Part shown: positions 19,103-27,393 of the stretch, piece by piece
Layout of the letters: the number at the start of each line of letters is the position of its first letter
Numbering within the stretch: the first letter of the stretch is position 1
Assembly: GCF_015471405.1 (NCBI RefSeq)
Contig: NZ_BLVZ01000020.1
Span: 47,505 to 111,504, forward strand
From: Pseudomonas cichorii
GTDB taxonomy: Bacteria; Pseudomonadota; Gammaproteobacteria; Pseudomonadales; Pseudomonadaceae
Direction of reading: 5' to 3'
Length of the DNA stretch: 64,000 nucleotides
Made by a program: the position numbers and the translations under genes
The notes under the pieces: generated by a model
What the model was told of the DNA's origin: nothing
Database searches by the model: none
Seen by the model: the letters and a program-made list of their open reading frames with translations, nothing else

Positions 19103-20527
19103 TTAGTGCTGGATCAAGTCACGGACATCGATGAAACGACCGTTGACCGCTGCCGCTGCCGCCATCGCCGGGCTGACCAGGTGAGTACGACCACCGGCAC
19201 CCTGGCGTCCCTCGAAGTTACGGTTCGAGGTGGAAGCGCAATGCTCGCCGGAACCCAAACGGTCCGGGTTCATGGCCAGACACATCGAGCAGCCCGGCTC
19301 ACGCCATTCAAAACCGGCTTCGATGAAGATCTTGTCCAGACCTTCCTTCTCGGCCTGCTCCTTGATCAGGCCCGAACCCGGAACCACGATGGCCTGCTTG
19401 ACAGTCGCAGCCACCTTGCGGCCCTTGGCGACATCCGCCGCGGCGCGCAGGTCTTCGATCCGCGAGTTGGTGCAGGAGCCGATGAACACGCGATCCAGCT
19501 GAATATCGGTGATCGGCTGGTTGGCTTTCAGGCCCATGTATTTCAAGGCACGCTCGATGGAGCCACGCTTGACCAGATCCGCTTCCTGGGCAGGATCGGG
19601 CACGTTCTGATCGACGGCCAGCACCATTTCAGGCGAAGTACCCCAACTGACCTGCGGCTTGATCTGCGCAGCGTCCAGCTCGACCACAGTGTCGAACACC
19701 GCATCAGGATCGGAAACCAGGTCCTTCCAGGCCTCGACAGCCAGGTCCCACTCTGCGCCCTTGGGCGAGAACGGACGACCCTTGACGTATTCGACGGTTT
19801 TCTCGTCGGTGGCCACCATGCCGACGCGAGCGCCCGCTTCGATGGACATGTTGCAGATGGTCATGCGGCCTTCGATGGACAGGTCACGAATCGCGCTGCC
19901 AGCGAACTCGATGGCGTAACCGTTGCCGCCTGCCGTACCGATCTTGCCGATGACCGCAAGCACGATGTCCTTGGCTGTGACGCCAAACGGCAACTGGCCT
20001 TCGACCGATACCAGCATGTTTTTCATTTTCTTGGCGACCAGGCACTGGGTCGCGAGCACGTGCTCGACCTCGGAAGTGCCGATGCCGTGGGCCAGCGCAC
20101 CGAATGCACCGTGGGTCGACGTGTGCGAGTCGCCGCAAACGACACTCATGCCCGGCAAGGTAGCGCCCTGCTCCGGGCCAACCACGTGAACGATGCCCTG
20201 ACGCGGGTCGTTCATCTTGAATTCGGTGATGCCGTATTCGTCGCAGTTGTCGTCCAGGGTCTGGACCTGCAGACGCGAGACTTCGTCTTCGATGGCACCG
20301 ATACCGCCCTTGCGCTCCGATGTGGTCGGAACGTTGTGGTCCGGGGTCGCAATGATGGAGTCGATGCGCCATGGTTTGCGCCCGGCCAGACGCAAGCCTT
20401 CGAAGGCTTGTGGCGAGGTCACTTCATGGATGATATGGCGGTCAATGTAGATCAGCGCCGAACCATCGTCGCGCTGTTTGACCAAATGCGAATCCCAGAG
20501 CTTGTCGTAGAGCGTTTTGCCGGCCAT
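19103..20527 (-). CDS. leuC: 3-isopropylmalate dehydratase large subunit
   Basis: The 474-residue aconitase-family large subunit binds the 4Fe-4S cluster. The three cluster Cys are in FIGSCTNSR and EPGCSMCLAMNPD. The start at 20527 (MAGKTLYDKLWDSH) matches the conserved N-terminus; the frame stays open for 26 more codons upstream without conserved sequence. It is the first gene of the leuCDB unit and diverges from a LysR gene, which probably controls it. Confidence 0.97.
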   Translation of the reverse strand: MAGKTLYDKLWDSHLVKQRDDGSALIYIDRHIIHEVTSPQAFEGLRLAGRKPWRIDSIIATPDHNVPTTSERKGGIGAIEDEVSRLQVQTLDDNCDEYGITEFKMNDPRQGIVHVVGPEQGATLPGMSVVCGDSHTSTHGAFGALAHGIGTSEVEHVLATQCLVAKKMKNMLVSVEGQLPFGVTAKDIVLAVIGKIGTAGGNGYAIEFAGSAIRDLSIEGRMTICNMSIEAGARVGMVATDEKTVEYVKGRPFSPKGAEWDLAVEAWKDLVSDPDAVFDTVVELDAAQIKPQVSWGTSPEMVLAVDQNVPDPAQEADLVKRGSIERALKYMGLKANQPITDIQLDRVFIGSCTNSRIEDLRAAADVAKGRKVAATVKQAIVVPGSGLIKEQAEKEGLDKIFIEAGFEWREPGCSMCLAMNPDRLGSGEHCASTSNRNFEGRQGAGGRTHLVSPAMAAAAAVNGRFIDVRDLIQH

Positions 20528-20613
20528 CGGACGTACTTCCTCATCAGCTTTCTTTCTATGCCTTGGGCAATCGGACATCGATGACCCCTTGGCTTGTGCG
20601 GACAATGCTATGG

Positions 20614-20642
20614 AATATGCTTAAATAACTCAAATTCATATT
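20614..20642. promoter_or_regulatory. Candidate LysR binding site between leuC and lysR
   Basis: Six-bp arms AATATG / CATATT are separated by 17 bases of AT-rich sequence. The site lies between the divergent leuC and LysR genes, 35 bases before the LysR start, where LysR proteins usually bind. It is a pattern match only. Confidence 0.35.
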
Positions 20643-20676
20643 TTTTATGCTTTGGATAACCAACTGGAATCCGACC

Positions 20677-21546
20677 ATGGATCTCGCCAACCTCAACGCC
20701 TTTATCGCCATTGCCGAAACCGGCAGCTTCTCGGGAGCAGGCGAACAACTGCATCTGACCCAGCCAGCCATCAGCAAACGCATTGCCGGTCTGGAACAAC
20801 AATTGAATGTGCGCCTCTTCGATCGCCTGGGCCGGGAAGTCAGCCTGACCGAGGCTGGCCGCGCCCTTCTGCCTCGCGCCTATCAGATTCTCAATGTCCT
20901 GGATGACACCCGCAGGGCACTGACCAACCTCACTGGCGAAGTCACCGGCCGTCTGACCCTGGCTACCAGTCATCACATCGGCCTGCACCGTTTGCCGCCT
21001 TTATTAAGGGAGTTCACTCGCGCCTACCCCGAAGTGGCACTGGACATTCAGTTCCTGGATTCGGAAGTGGCCTACGAAGAAATTCTCCATGGCCGCGCAG
21101 AACTGGCGGTCATTACCCTCGCGCCTCATCCTCACTCGCTGGTACGCGCCGTGCCGGTCTGGGATGATCCTCTGGATTTCGTCGCAGCCCCGGAACACCC
21201 GCTGACCAACAGCGGCCCGATGAAGCTTGAGGACATCGTGCGCTACCCGGCCGTCTTTCCCGGCAGCAACACCTTTACCCATCACATCGTCAGCGGCCTC
21301 TGTGAAGCCCAGGGCCTCAAGCCGAACATCGCCATGAGCACCAACTATATGGAAACCATCAAAATGATGGTTTCCATCGGTCTGGCCTGGAGCGTTCTGC
21401 CGCGCACCATGCTCGATGAACAGGTGGCGCGCATTCCGTTGCCAGGCGTGCAACTCAATCGCCAGCTAGGCTACATCCTGCACACCGAGCGCACGCTCTC
21501 GAATGCCGCCAAGACGTTCATGGCGCTCCTGGATGCCCAGGCCTGA
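20677..21546 (+). CDS. LysR-family regulator divergent from leuC
   Basis: The 289-residue protein has the standard N-terminal winged helix-turn-helix (NLNAFIAIAETGSFSGAGEQLHLTQPAISKRIAGLEQQL) and a two-lobed effector domain from about residue 88. The start at 20677 puts the helix-turn-helix at residue 5; an in-frame ATG 30 bases upstream is less likely. The divergent layout with leuC suggests it activates or tunes leucine synthesis genes, perhaps by sensing an isopropylmalate. That is inference; the ligand is not visible. Confidence 0.9.
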   Translation: MDLANLNAFIAIAETGSFSGAGEQLHLTQPAISKRIAGLEQQLNVRLFDRLGREVSLTEAGRALLPRAYQILNVLDDTRRALTNLTGEVTGRLTLATSHHIGLHRLPPLLREFTRAYPEVALDIQFLDSEVAYEEILHGRAELAVITLAPHPHSLVRAVPVWDDPLDFVAAPEHPLTNSGPMKLEDIVRYPAVFPGSNTFTHHIVSGLCEAQGLKPNIAMSTNYMETIKMMVSIGLAWSVLPRTMLDEQVARIPLPGVQLNRQLGYILHTERTLSNAAKTFMALLDAQA

Positions 21547-21577
21547 CAGCCGGCCGTTTATTTCCAAGACAGAACAC

Positions 21578-21601
21578 CGTAACCCTGATATATGGGTTAC
21601 G
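21578..21601. promoter_or_regulatory. Perfect inverted repeat before GGDEF-EAL gene
   Basis: Eight-bp perfect arms CGTAACCC / GGGTTACG are separated by TGATATAT. The repeat lies 31 bases after the LysR stop and 52 bases before the next start. There is no T tract after it, so an operator is more likely than a terminator. Confidence 0.45.
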
Positions 21602-21653
21602 TAATGTAACTCGATCGTTTTACTGGCTTTATTCATTAAAGGCTCGTGATCAC

Positions 21654-23828
21654 ATGTCCATCCCAGCAGATAGCTCCTCCCTGACGCACATCAGTGCGCA
21701 ACAAACGTTAAAGGAACTGCGCGACCGCCTGGAGATGGCTCTGGGTGCTGCACAGATGGGAACCTGGGACTGGGACATTCCCAGCGACATGCTGCATGCA
21801 TCGGCGCAGGCAGCACAGTTGCACGGGATGCCAGCACTGTCATTCCACGACAGCCTGCATATCTTTTTCACTGACGTACCTGTCGAAGAGCGCAACCGCA
21901 TGCGCCAGGCGTACAACGCCATGCTCGACAGCCAGAGCGACCACTTCCAGATCACTTACCGGCTGCAACTGAAAAATGGCGCACCCCGCCTGCTGGAAGG
22001 CCGCGCCCGTCTGTATCGGGATGAAAACGGCGCGCCGCTGAAGCTGTCCGGCACGCTGCTGGACATCACCCAGCAGCATGCCCGCTCGGCGTTATTGGCC
22101 AGCGAAGAGAAATTCGCCAAGGCGTTTCACTCAAGCCCCGACTCGATCACCATCACCGAGCTGGAGTCGGGCCACTACATAGAGGTCAATGACGGTTTCT
22201 GCCGCCTGACCGGCTTCACCAGCCAGGAAGTACTGGGGCGCACAGCCTATGAAGCGGGACTCTGGGTAGAACCGGACCAGCTTCAGCAACTGATTGATCA
22301 ACTGCGCAAGGAAGGACAGCTCCACCATATGGAAATGAACGGGCGCCACAAGAATGGCACCCCTCTCGTTCTCGATGTATCGGCCGAGTGCATCACGCTG
22401 GATGCAACCGCCTGCCTGCTGGTGACAGCACGGGACATCAGCCAGTTGAAATACGCCCAGGCCCAGGTCCAGCACCTTGCCTATCACGACCCGCTGACCA
22501 ACCTGCCCAACCGCGCCATGCTGATGGAAAGGCTCAGCCAGCAACTCGCTCAGCTCAAGCAGGACAACCTGCGCGGTGCCCTGCTGTTTCTGGACCTGGA
22601 CCACTTCAAGCACATCAACGATTCGCTGGGTCACCCGATGGGCGACTGCGTACTGACCATCGTGACCGCCCGCCTTGAAGCCAGCGTACGCCTTGAAGAT
22701 ACCGTCGCACGCCTGGGCGGCGATGAGTTTGTGGTACTGATTGGCGGCCTTGAAGGTTCACGGCATGAAGTCGCCACTCAAGTGCAGGAACTGGCCGACA
22801 ACCTGCGCAAGCTGCTGGCAGAACCCATGTTCATCGACCGGCAGCGGCTGCAAGTGACACCGAGCATCGGTATTGCCCTGATCCCCGATCACGGCTCTAA
22901 CCCCGCCGATATCCTCAAGCGTGCCGATATTGCGCTGTATCGCGCCAAGGACTCCGGCCGCAATGCCGCACAGCTATTCCACCGCTCCATGCAGAAAGCT
23001 GCCAGCCAGCGCCTGCGCATGGAGAACGACCTGCGCATGGCGCTGACCCGCAACGAACTGCACCTGTACTACCAGGCCCAGGTCAACACCCAGAGCGACA
23101 AGATCATTGGCGCGGAAGCCTTGCTGCGCTGGCAGCATCCCGATTACGGTCTGCTGGCACCTACACAGTTCATCCAGATACTCGAAGAAAGCGGGATGAT
23201 TCTGGAAGTCGGTGGCTGGGCGCTGGAAGAGGCCTGCAAGGTCGGAGGCAAGTTGTTGCAACAAGGCCTGCTGCCGCTGAACGAATTCCTGCTGGGCGTG
23301 AACATCAGCCCGCGCCAGTTCCGCCAGACCGACTTTGTCGAACAAGTGGAAAGCTGCCTGAAACGCCATCGCCTGCCGCCCACCATGCTCAAGCTGGAAA
23401 TCACCGAAGGCATTGTCATCCAGAACCTGGACGACACCATCGCCAAGATGCTTCGCCTGAAAAAGATCGGCGTCAGCTTTGCCATGGATGATTTCGGCAC
23501 CGGCTATTCGTCCCTGACATATCTCAAGCGCTTGCCGGTAGACGTTCTGAAGATCGACCAGTCGTTCGTGCATGAGGCCGCCACAGACCCCAACGATGCC
23601 GAGATCGTTCGCGCCATCGTGGCCATGGCCCAGAGCCTCAATCTGAACGTCATCGCCGAAGGGGTGGAAACCATCGAGCAACTGGCGTTTCTCGAACAAC
23701 TGGATTGCCACACCTATCAGGGCTACCTGTTCAGCGAACCCGTGCCCCATGCGGAGTTTGAAGCCTTGCTGCGACTGGAAAGAGGATTGCCCGAAAACAA
23801 CATGCACTCCCTACTGGAGCAGGAATAG
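21654..23828 (+). CDS. PAS-PAS-GGDEF-EAL cyclic di-GMP protein
   Basis: This 724-residue protein has no membrane segment. Two PAS domains (about 20-135 and 145-270) precede a GGDEF domain (intact GGDEF at about 354, with an RxxD inhibitory site, RLED, five residues before it). A C-terminal EAL domain follows (EALLRWQHP near 488, ITEGIV, DDFGTGYSSL, KIDQSFV, AEGVET). All main catalytic residues appear present in both domains, so it could make and break c-di-GMP; which dominates cannot be told from sequence. It is monocistronic between LysR and a strong terminator. The PAS domains suggest control by redox, oxygen or a small ligand. Confidence 0.92.
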   Translation: MSIPADSSSLTHISAQQTLKELRDRLEMALGAAQMGTWDWDIPSDMLHASAQAAQLHGMPALSFHDSLHIFFTDVPVEERNRMRQAYNAMLDSQSDHFQITYRLQLKNGAPRLLEGRARLYRDENGAPLKLSGTLLDITQQHARSALLASEEKFAKAFHSSPDSITITELESGHYIEVNDGFCRLTGFTSQEVLGRTAYEAGLWVEPDQLQQLIDQLRKEGQLHHMEMNGRHKNGTPLVLDVSAECITLDATACLLVTARDISQLKYAQAQVQHLAYHDPLTNLPNRAMLMERLSQQLAQLKQDNLRGALLFLDLDHFKHINDSLGHPMGDCVLTIVTARLEASVRLEDTVARLGGDEFVVLIGGLEGSRHEVATQVQELADNLRKLLAEPMFIDRQRLQVTPSIGIALIPDHGSNPADILKRADIALYRAKDSGRNAAQLFHRSMQKAASQRLRMENDLRMALTRNELHLYYQAQVNTQSDKIIGAEALLRWQHPDYGLLAPTQFIQILEESGMILEVGGWALEEACKVGGKLLQQGLLPLNEFLLGVNISPRQFRQTDFVEQVESCLKRHRLPPTMLKLEITEGIVIQNLDDTIAKMLRLKKIGVSFAMDDFGTGYSSLTYLKRLPVDVLKIDQSFVHEAATDPNDAEIVRAIVAMAQSLNLNVIAEGVETIEQLAFLEQLDCHTYQGYLFSEPVPHAEFEALLRLERGLPENNMHSLLEQE

Positions 23829-23833
23829 AAAAA

Positions 23834-23860
23834 AGGAAGGCATCCGCGGGATGCCTTCCT
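23834..23860. terminator. Bidirectional terminator between GGDEF-EAL gene and ibpA
   Basis: A perfect 12-bp stem (AGGAAGGCATCC and its complement) with a GCG loop is preceded by a run of A. It ends two converging genes. The typical T run is present only for the minus strand. Confidence 0.85.
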
Positions 23861-23870
23861 GTACCTGACA

Positions 23871-24314
23871 TTAATGCTGCAGAACTTTCTGCTGATTGAT
23901 GGGGATACGCTTTGGCTTGGCCTCTTCAGGCACCAGCCGGATCAGATCGATATTCAGAAGGCCGTGGGAAAGGCTGGCATTCTTGACTTCGATATGGTCC
24001 GCCAGGCGGAAGGACAGCTTGAACTCTCGCCGGGTAATGCCTTGGTGCAGATAGGTAATACCTTCGACTTCATCACCCCGCTTGCCCGCACTGACGGTCA
24101 GCACGCCGTTTTCGATCTGCAGTTCGAAATCCTCTTCCTGCATGCCGGCAGCCGCAATCACGATGCGATAGTGATCGTCGGAGTGCTTTTCCACGTTGTA
24201 AGGCGGATAACTGCTGGTTGAATCATTTCGGGCCACGGACTCGAACAAGTCATTGAAGCGGTCGAAGCCCACTGAATGGCGAAAGAGTGGGGCCAAAGAG
24301 AATGCAGTTGCCAT
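23871..24314 (-). CDS. ibpA: Small heat-shock protein (Hsp20/IbpA)
   Basis: The 147-residue chaperone binds unfolding proteins and holds them for refolding. The N-terminus has the IbpA pattern (PLFRHSVGFDRFNDLFE). The alpha-crystallin core (about 38-128) includes YPPYNVEK, DDHYRIVIAAAGM and the strand containing LSFRLADHIEV. A C-terminal IPI motif (KRIPINQQ) serves for oligomer assembly. A heat-shock-type promoter lies upstream, and the ribosome site AAGGAG is strong. Confidence 0.95.
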   Translation of the reverse strand: MATAFSLAPLFRHSVGFDRFNDLFESVARNDSTSSYPPYNVEKHSDDHYRIVIAAAGMQEEDFELQIENGVLTVSAGKRGDEVEGITYLHQGITRREFKLSFRLADHIEVKNASLSHGLLNIDLIRLVPEEAKPKRIPINQQKVLQH

Positions 24315-24379
24315 AAATGGTTCTCCTTAATCAGTGAGACGGTAGTCATGCGATCCGTATCCGGTATCGCTTAACCACC

Positions 24380-24408
24380 AAATTAAGGTCTGCCCTGCAG
24401 ATTTCAAG
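24380..24408 (-). promoter_or_regulatory. Candidate sigma-32 promoter of ibpA
   Basis: On the minus strand, CTTGAAA (24408-24402) is followed after 13 bases by CCTTAATTT (24388-24380). This resembles the heat-shock consensus CTTGAAA-N11-16-CCCCATTT in the -35 and more weakly in the -10. It leaves a leader of about 60 bases before the start. Confidence 0.5.
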
Positions 24409-24426
24409 AGCCGTTTTTTACAGCGT

Positions 24427-25386
24427 TTACGACCGTTCGTCGGGAGAAAAACCGATCAATGCACTGATCCGGTCACAGTCCGTTTCGCGGCGCAGGGTAT
24501 CGAACATGACAACCGCCTGCGGGTAGCTCTTGGTCAATAGCACCAGCCATTGCTTGAGACGTCCAGGCGCCTGGATCAGAGTCATCTTGGCCAGACAATC
24601 CTTCCAGAACGTACGCAGCATGGGTTGCAATTCGGCCCAGGTCATCTCGACAACCTCTTCACCCGCATTCGCCGCAGCGATCTGCCGGGCCAGATCCGGG
24701 CGTGCCACCAGCCCGCGACCGATCATGATGTCACGCGCACCGCAGATCTCCTTGCAGCGCCGCCAGTCATCCACCGTCCAGATCTCGCCATTGGCAACCA
24801 CAGGGACCTTGACCACTTCCTGAATCCTGGCAATCCACTCCCAATGGGCAGGCGGCTTGTAGCCATCGACCTTGGTCCGGGCATGAACCACGATCCGCTC
24901 GGCACCGCCATCCACCAGCGCTCGCGCACAATCCAGGGCACCGTCGGTATTTTCGTAACCCAGACGCATCTTGGCAGTGACCGGAATGCCCTTGGGCACA
25001 GCACGTCGCACATGGCTGACGATGGAGTGCAGCAGCTCAGGCTCCTTGAGCAGGATCGCACCGCCACGAGATCGGTTGACGGTCTTGGCCGGGCAGCCGA
25101 AGTTCAGGTCCAGCACCGGCGCGCCCAGCTCACAGGCAAACGCGGCATTTTCTGCCAGACACACCGGGTCCGAACCCAGCAATTGCAGGTGCAACGGCAC
25201 ACCTGCCGCTGTCTTGGCATCAGTGTGCAGCTCCGAGGCCAGCTTGTAGAAATAGGCGGCAGGCATGACCCGCTCGGTCACCCGGATGAACTCGGTCACG
25301 CACCAGTCAACGCCGCCGACGCGGGTCAGCACATTACGCAGGATGTCGTCGACCAACCCCTCCATGGGCGCCAGAGCAATTTGCAT
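24427..25386 (-). CDS. dusC: tRNA-dihydrouridine(16) synthase
   Basis: The 319-residue flavoprotein reduces uridine in the tRNA D-loop. The FMN-binding start IALAPMEGLVDD, the catalytic Cys in LNFGCPAKTVNRSRGGAILL, AKMRLGYENTDGA and the phosphate-binding region VVANGEIW...DIMIGRGLVARPDL are all present. PMEGLVD rather than PMAGVTD at the start is typical of DusC, which modifies U16. Length is usual. It reads in the same direction as the thioesterase gene 29 bases upstream. Confidence 0.92.
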   Translation of the reverse strand: MQIALAPMEGLVDDILRNVLTRVGGVDWCVTEFIRVTERVMPAAYFYKLASELHTDAKTAAGVPLHLQLLGSDPVCLAENAAFACELGAPVLDLNFGCPAKTVNRSRGGAILLKEPELLHSIVSHVRRAVPKGIPVTAKMRLGYENTDGALDCARALVDGGAERIVVHARTKVDGYKPPAHWEWIARIQEVVKVPVVANGEIWTVDDWRRCKEICGARDIMIGRGLVARPDLARQIAAANAGEEVVEMTWAELQPMLRTFWKDCLAKMTLIQAPGRLKQWLVLLTKSYPQAVVMFDTLRRETDCDRISALIGFSPDERS

Positions 25387-25415
25387 GGGTCACACTCGAA
25401 AAAAAGTCCGGCAGT

Positions 25416-25874
25416 TTACTGCCCGGCGGCGGGATTTGGAACGTCGCCCGACATGGCAGCCCCATAACCCTCAATAAACTCGCCGGGCATGCGCTTGGGC
25501 TTGCCGCTGGACAACTCGATACAGACAAAGGTGGTCTGGGCGCGCAGCAGGGTCACGCCGTCCACCGGACGCCTCAATTGAAAGCAGCGGGTCATTTTCA
25601 GACGCTTGTCCCAGTCGACAATCCAGGTGGCCAGTTGCAGTTCGTCATCTTCGTAGGCGCTGGCCAGGTAATCGATTTCATGCCGCACCACCGCCATGGC
25701 CCGGTCCAGACGCCGATACTCGCTCAGGTCCAGCCCGAGATGCTGGGAATGCCGCCAGGCGCAGCGCTCCAGCCAGGAAACATACACCGCGTTATTGGCG
25801 TGTCCCAGGCCATCGATATCATCGGCTGCCACATTGAGGTCGATCACAAAAGGCGTTGCCCGATCCCAGACCAT
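25416..25874 (-). CDS. Hotdog-fold acyl-CoA thioesterase
   Basis: The 152-residue protein is of the 4-hydroxybenzoyl-CoA thioesterase (YbgC/FadM-like) type. The active-site segment DDIDGLGHANNAVYVSWLE carries the conserved Asp, His-Asn and Tyr positions. The central helix and sheet pattern of a hotdog domain fill the rest. The natural acyl-CoA substrate cannot be predicted. It probably shares a transcript with dusC. Confidence 0.85.
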   Translation of the reverse strand: MVWDRATPFVIDLNVAADDIDGLGHANNAVYVSWLERCAWRHSQHLGLDLSEYRRLDRAMAVVRHEIDYLASAYEDDELQLATWIVDWDKRLKMTRCFQLRRPVDGVTLLRAQTTFVCIELSSGKPKRMPGEFIEGYGAAMSGDVPNPAAGQ

Positions 25875-25926
25875 ACTTGCTCCTGTTGTCGCGAAGGGAA
25901 TGCCCTCTATATCCCTGCACCGACGT

Positions 25927-25950
25927 CTTCGCGGACGAATCCGCTCCTAC
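25927..25950. repeat. Single REP half-site
   Basis: CTTCGCGGACGAATCCGCTCCTAC matches the Pseudomonas REP core (short palindrome GCGGA..TCCGC then TCCTAC). It lies in the 111-base gap between the TetR and thioesterase genes. Confidence 0.55.
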
Positions 25951-25985
25951 GCACAGCTGCACCGGACAAGTTGGCAAAGGTCAGT

Positions 25986-26525
25986 CTAAACCACTGCCGA
26001 CTTGGCCGCCCGCAACACACGATCCGACAACTCTCCGGTGCCCAGCGCACGGGCCAGCACCAGACCGCCGACCATCAGAGCGAGGTCAGCCAGGGCCTTG
26101 TCCGCCTCTTCAGGGTTCGAGGACAATTGCGCCACCATCAACTCCACATGCTCGGCCAATGCCGCCTGAAAGCCTTCCGGCAAGCGCGGCACGTCCCCCG
26201 CCGTAGAAGGGAGCGGACACGCTTCATCGGTGGCGTCGCGGTGCTTGCGTGACAGATAGAACGCTGCCAGCAAAGCACGCCGCTCATGGCAGGGAAGATG
26301 CTCATCGACTTGCGCAATGGCAGACCGTCGCTGCTTCAGCAGTCGAGCGAAGGCCTCAAGCATGAGCGACTCCTTGCTGTCGAAGTGGGCATAGAAACCA
26401 CCCACCGTCAGCCCGGCAGCACTCATGATCTCATTGACGCTCGGCTGCTCCAGGCCACGACTGATCAAGGCCGCGCTGGCAGCATCGAGAATCCGCTCAC
26501 GAGTTTGCGCTTTTTTATCTGTCAT
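25986..26525 (-). CDS. TetR-family regulator
   Basis: The 179-residue protein has an N-terminal helix-turn-helix (TRERILDAASAALISRGLEQPSVNEIMSAAGLTVGGFYAHFDSKESLMLEAF) and an all-helical ligand domain. GGFYAHFDSKESL is typical of the TetR group that controls efflux pumps or lipid metabolism genes. The target is unknown. It lies on the minus strand, downstream of the tRNA terminator, and may control itself and the thioesterase gene. Confidence 0.88.
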   Translation of the reverse strand: MTDKKAQTRERILDAASAALISRGLEQPSVNEIMSAAGLTVGGFYAHFDSKESLMLEAFARLLKQRRSAIAQVDEHLPCHERRALLAAFYLSRKHRDATDEACPLPSTAGDVPRLPEGFQAALAEHVELMVAQLSSNPEEADKALADLALMVGGLVLARALGTGELSDRVLRAAKSAVV

Positions 26526-26670
26526 GCCGACCTCCAGAAATTACGCAGATAATATTATTCGCATAATCCCGAATGACAAGCGCAACGCGGCTTATCTGCC
26601 GAAGACAGACAAGTTGCCTGAAAGGAAAAGAGGAAGTGGCAGCAGAGCGGGCGAAATTAAAACAGGCCCA

Positions 26671-26707
26671 AAAAACAAAAGGGCCATTCAATAATCGAAT
26701 GACCCTT
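26671..26707 (-). terminator. Terminator after the tRNA cluster
   Basis: On the minus strand an 11-bp stem with one G-U pair (AAGGGTCATTC / GAATGGCCCTT) and a seven-base loop is followed by TTGTTTTTT. It lies 23 bases after the last tRNA-Glu. Confidence 0.8.
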
Positions 26708-26729
26708 GGTCTCGCAGAGCGAGAAATCG

Positions 26730-26805
26730 TGGCGTCCCCTAGGGGACTCGAACCCCTGTTACCGCCGTGAAAGGGCGGTGTCCTAGGCCACTAGACGAAG
26801 GGGAC
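26730..26805 (-). tRNA. tRNA-Glu (TTC), copy 1
   Basis: A 76-base cloverleaf with acceptor GTCCCCT, anticodon stem CCGCC / GGCGG around CTTTCAC, T arm GGTTCGAGTCC and encoded CCA. It is the last tRNA of the cluster in transcription order. Confidence 0.97.
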
Positions 26806-26850
26806 GCAAAACCTTCGAGCAGATTCGCTAACAGCGAACCCTGGCAAAAT

Positions 26851-26926
26851 TGGTGGAGCTAAGCGGGATCGAACCGCTGACCTCCTGCATGCCATGCAGG
26901 CGCTCTCCCAGCTGAGCTATAGCCCC
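26851..26926 (-). tRNA. tRNA-Ala (GGC), copy 1
   Basis: A 76-base cloverleaf beginning GGGGCTATAGCTCAGCTGG, with anticodon stem CCTGC / GCAGG around ATGGCAT, T arm GGTTCGATCC and encoded CCA. Confidence 0.97.
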
Positions 26927-26978
26927 TGATTTATCGCCTCGCGGCGGAGATCAACCTTGCGGCATCACTCTTTTAAAA

Positions 26979-27054
26979 TGGCGTCCCCTAGGGGACTCGA
27001 ACCCCTGTTACCGCCGTGAAAGGGCGGTGTCCTAGGCCACTAGACGAAGGGGAC
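26979..27054 (-). tRNA. tRNA-Glu (TTC), copy 2
   Basis: The 76 bases appear identical to the copy at 26730-26805. The spacers on both sides differ from those of the first copy. Confidence 0.97.
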
Positions 27055-27139
27055 AAAACCTTCTTTCGTACATGACCGGCGCTGGTTCCGGTCATCGTAC
27101 TGTTTCAAGGCAATGTAGCCGACCTTGAAACTCTTTGTT

Positions 27140-27215
<76 letters not shown>

Positions 27216-27393
27216 ACATCAGTGGACGGGGCGCATGTTAAGCGCGAGTCGCTAACCTGTCAAATTTATTTTCAACATTTTTGAAAATTTTTCGTCGACA
27301 TAACAAACACTTAACGCTTCGCCCCCGAAAAACCGAGGTCGAATCGACCACTGTGCGCCCTGCCCTGCGAGCGCACAGTGATCCTCTACTGCA

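Noticed and set aside
20614..20642. PvdS box at the TAAAT near 20621
   Set aside because: The bases at the required spacing are TTT, not CGT.
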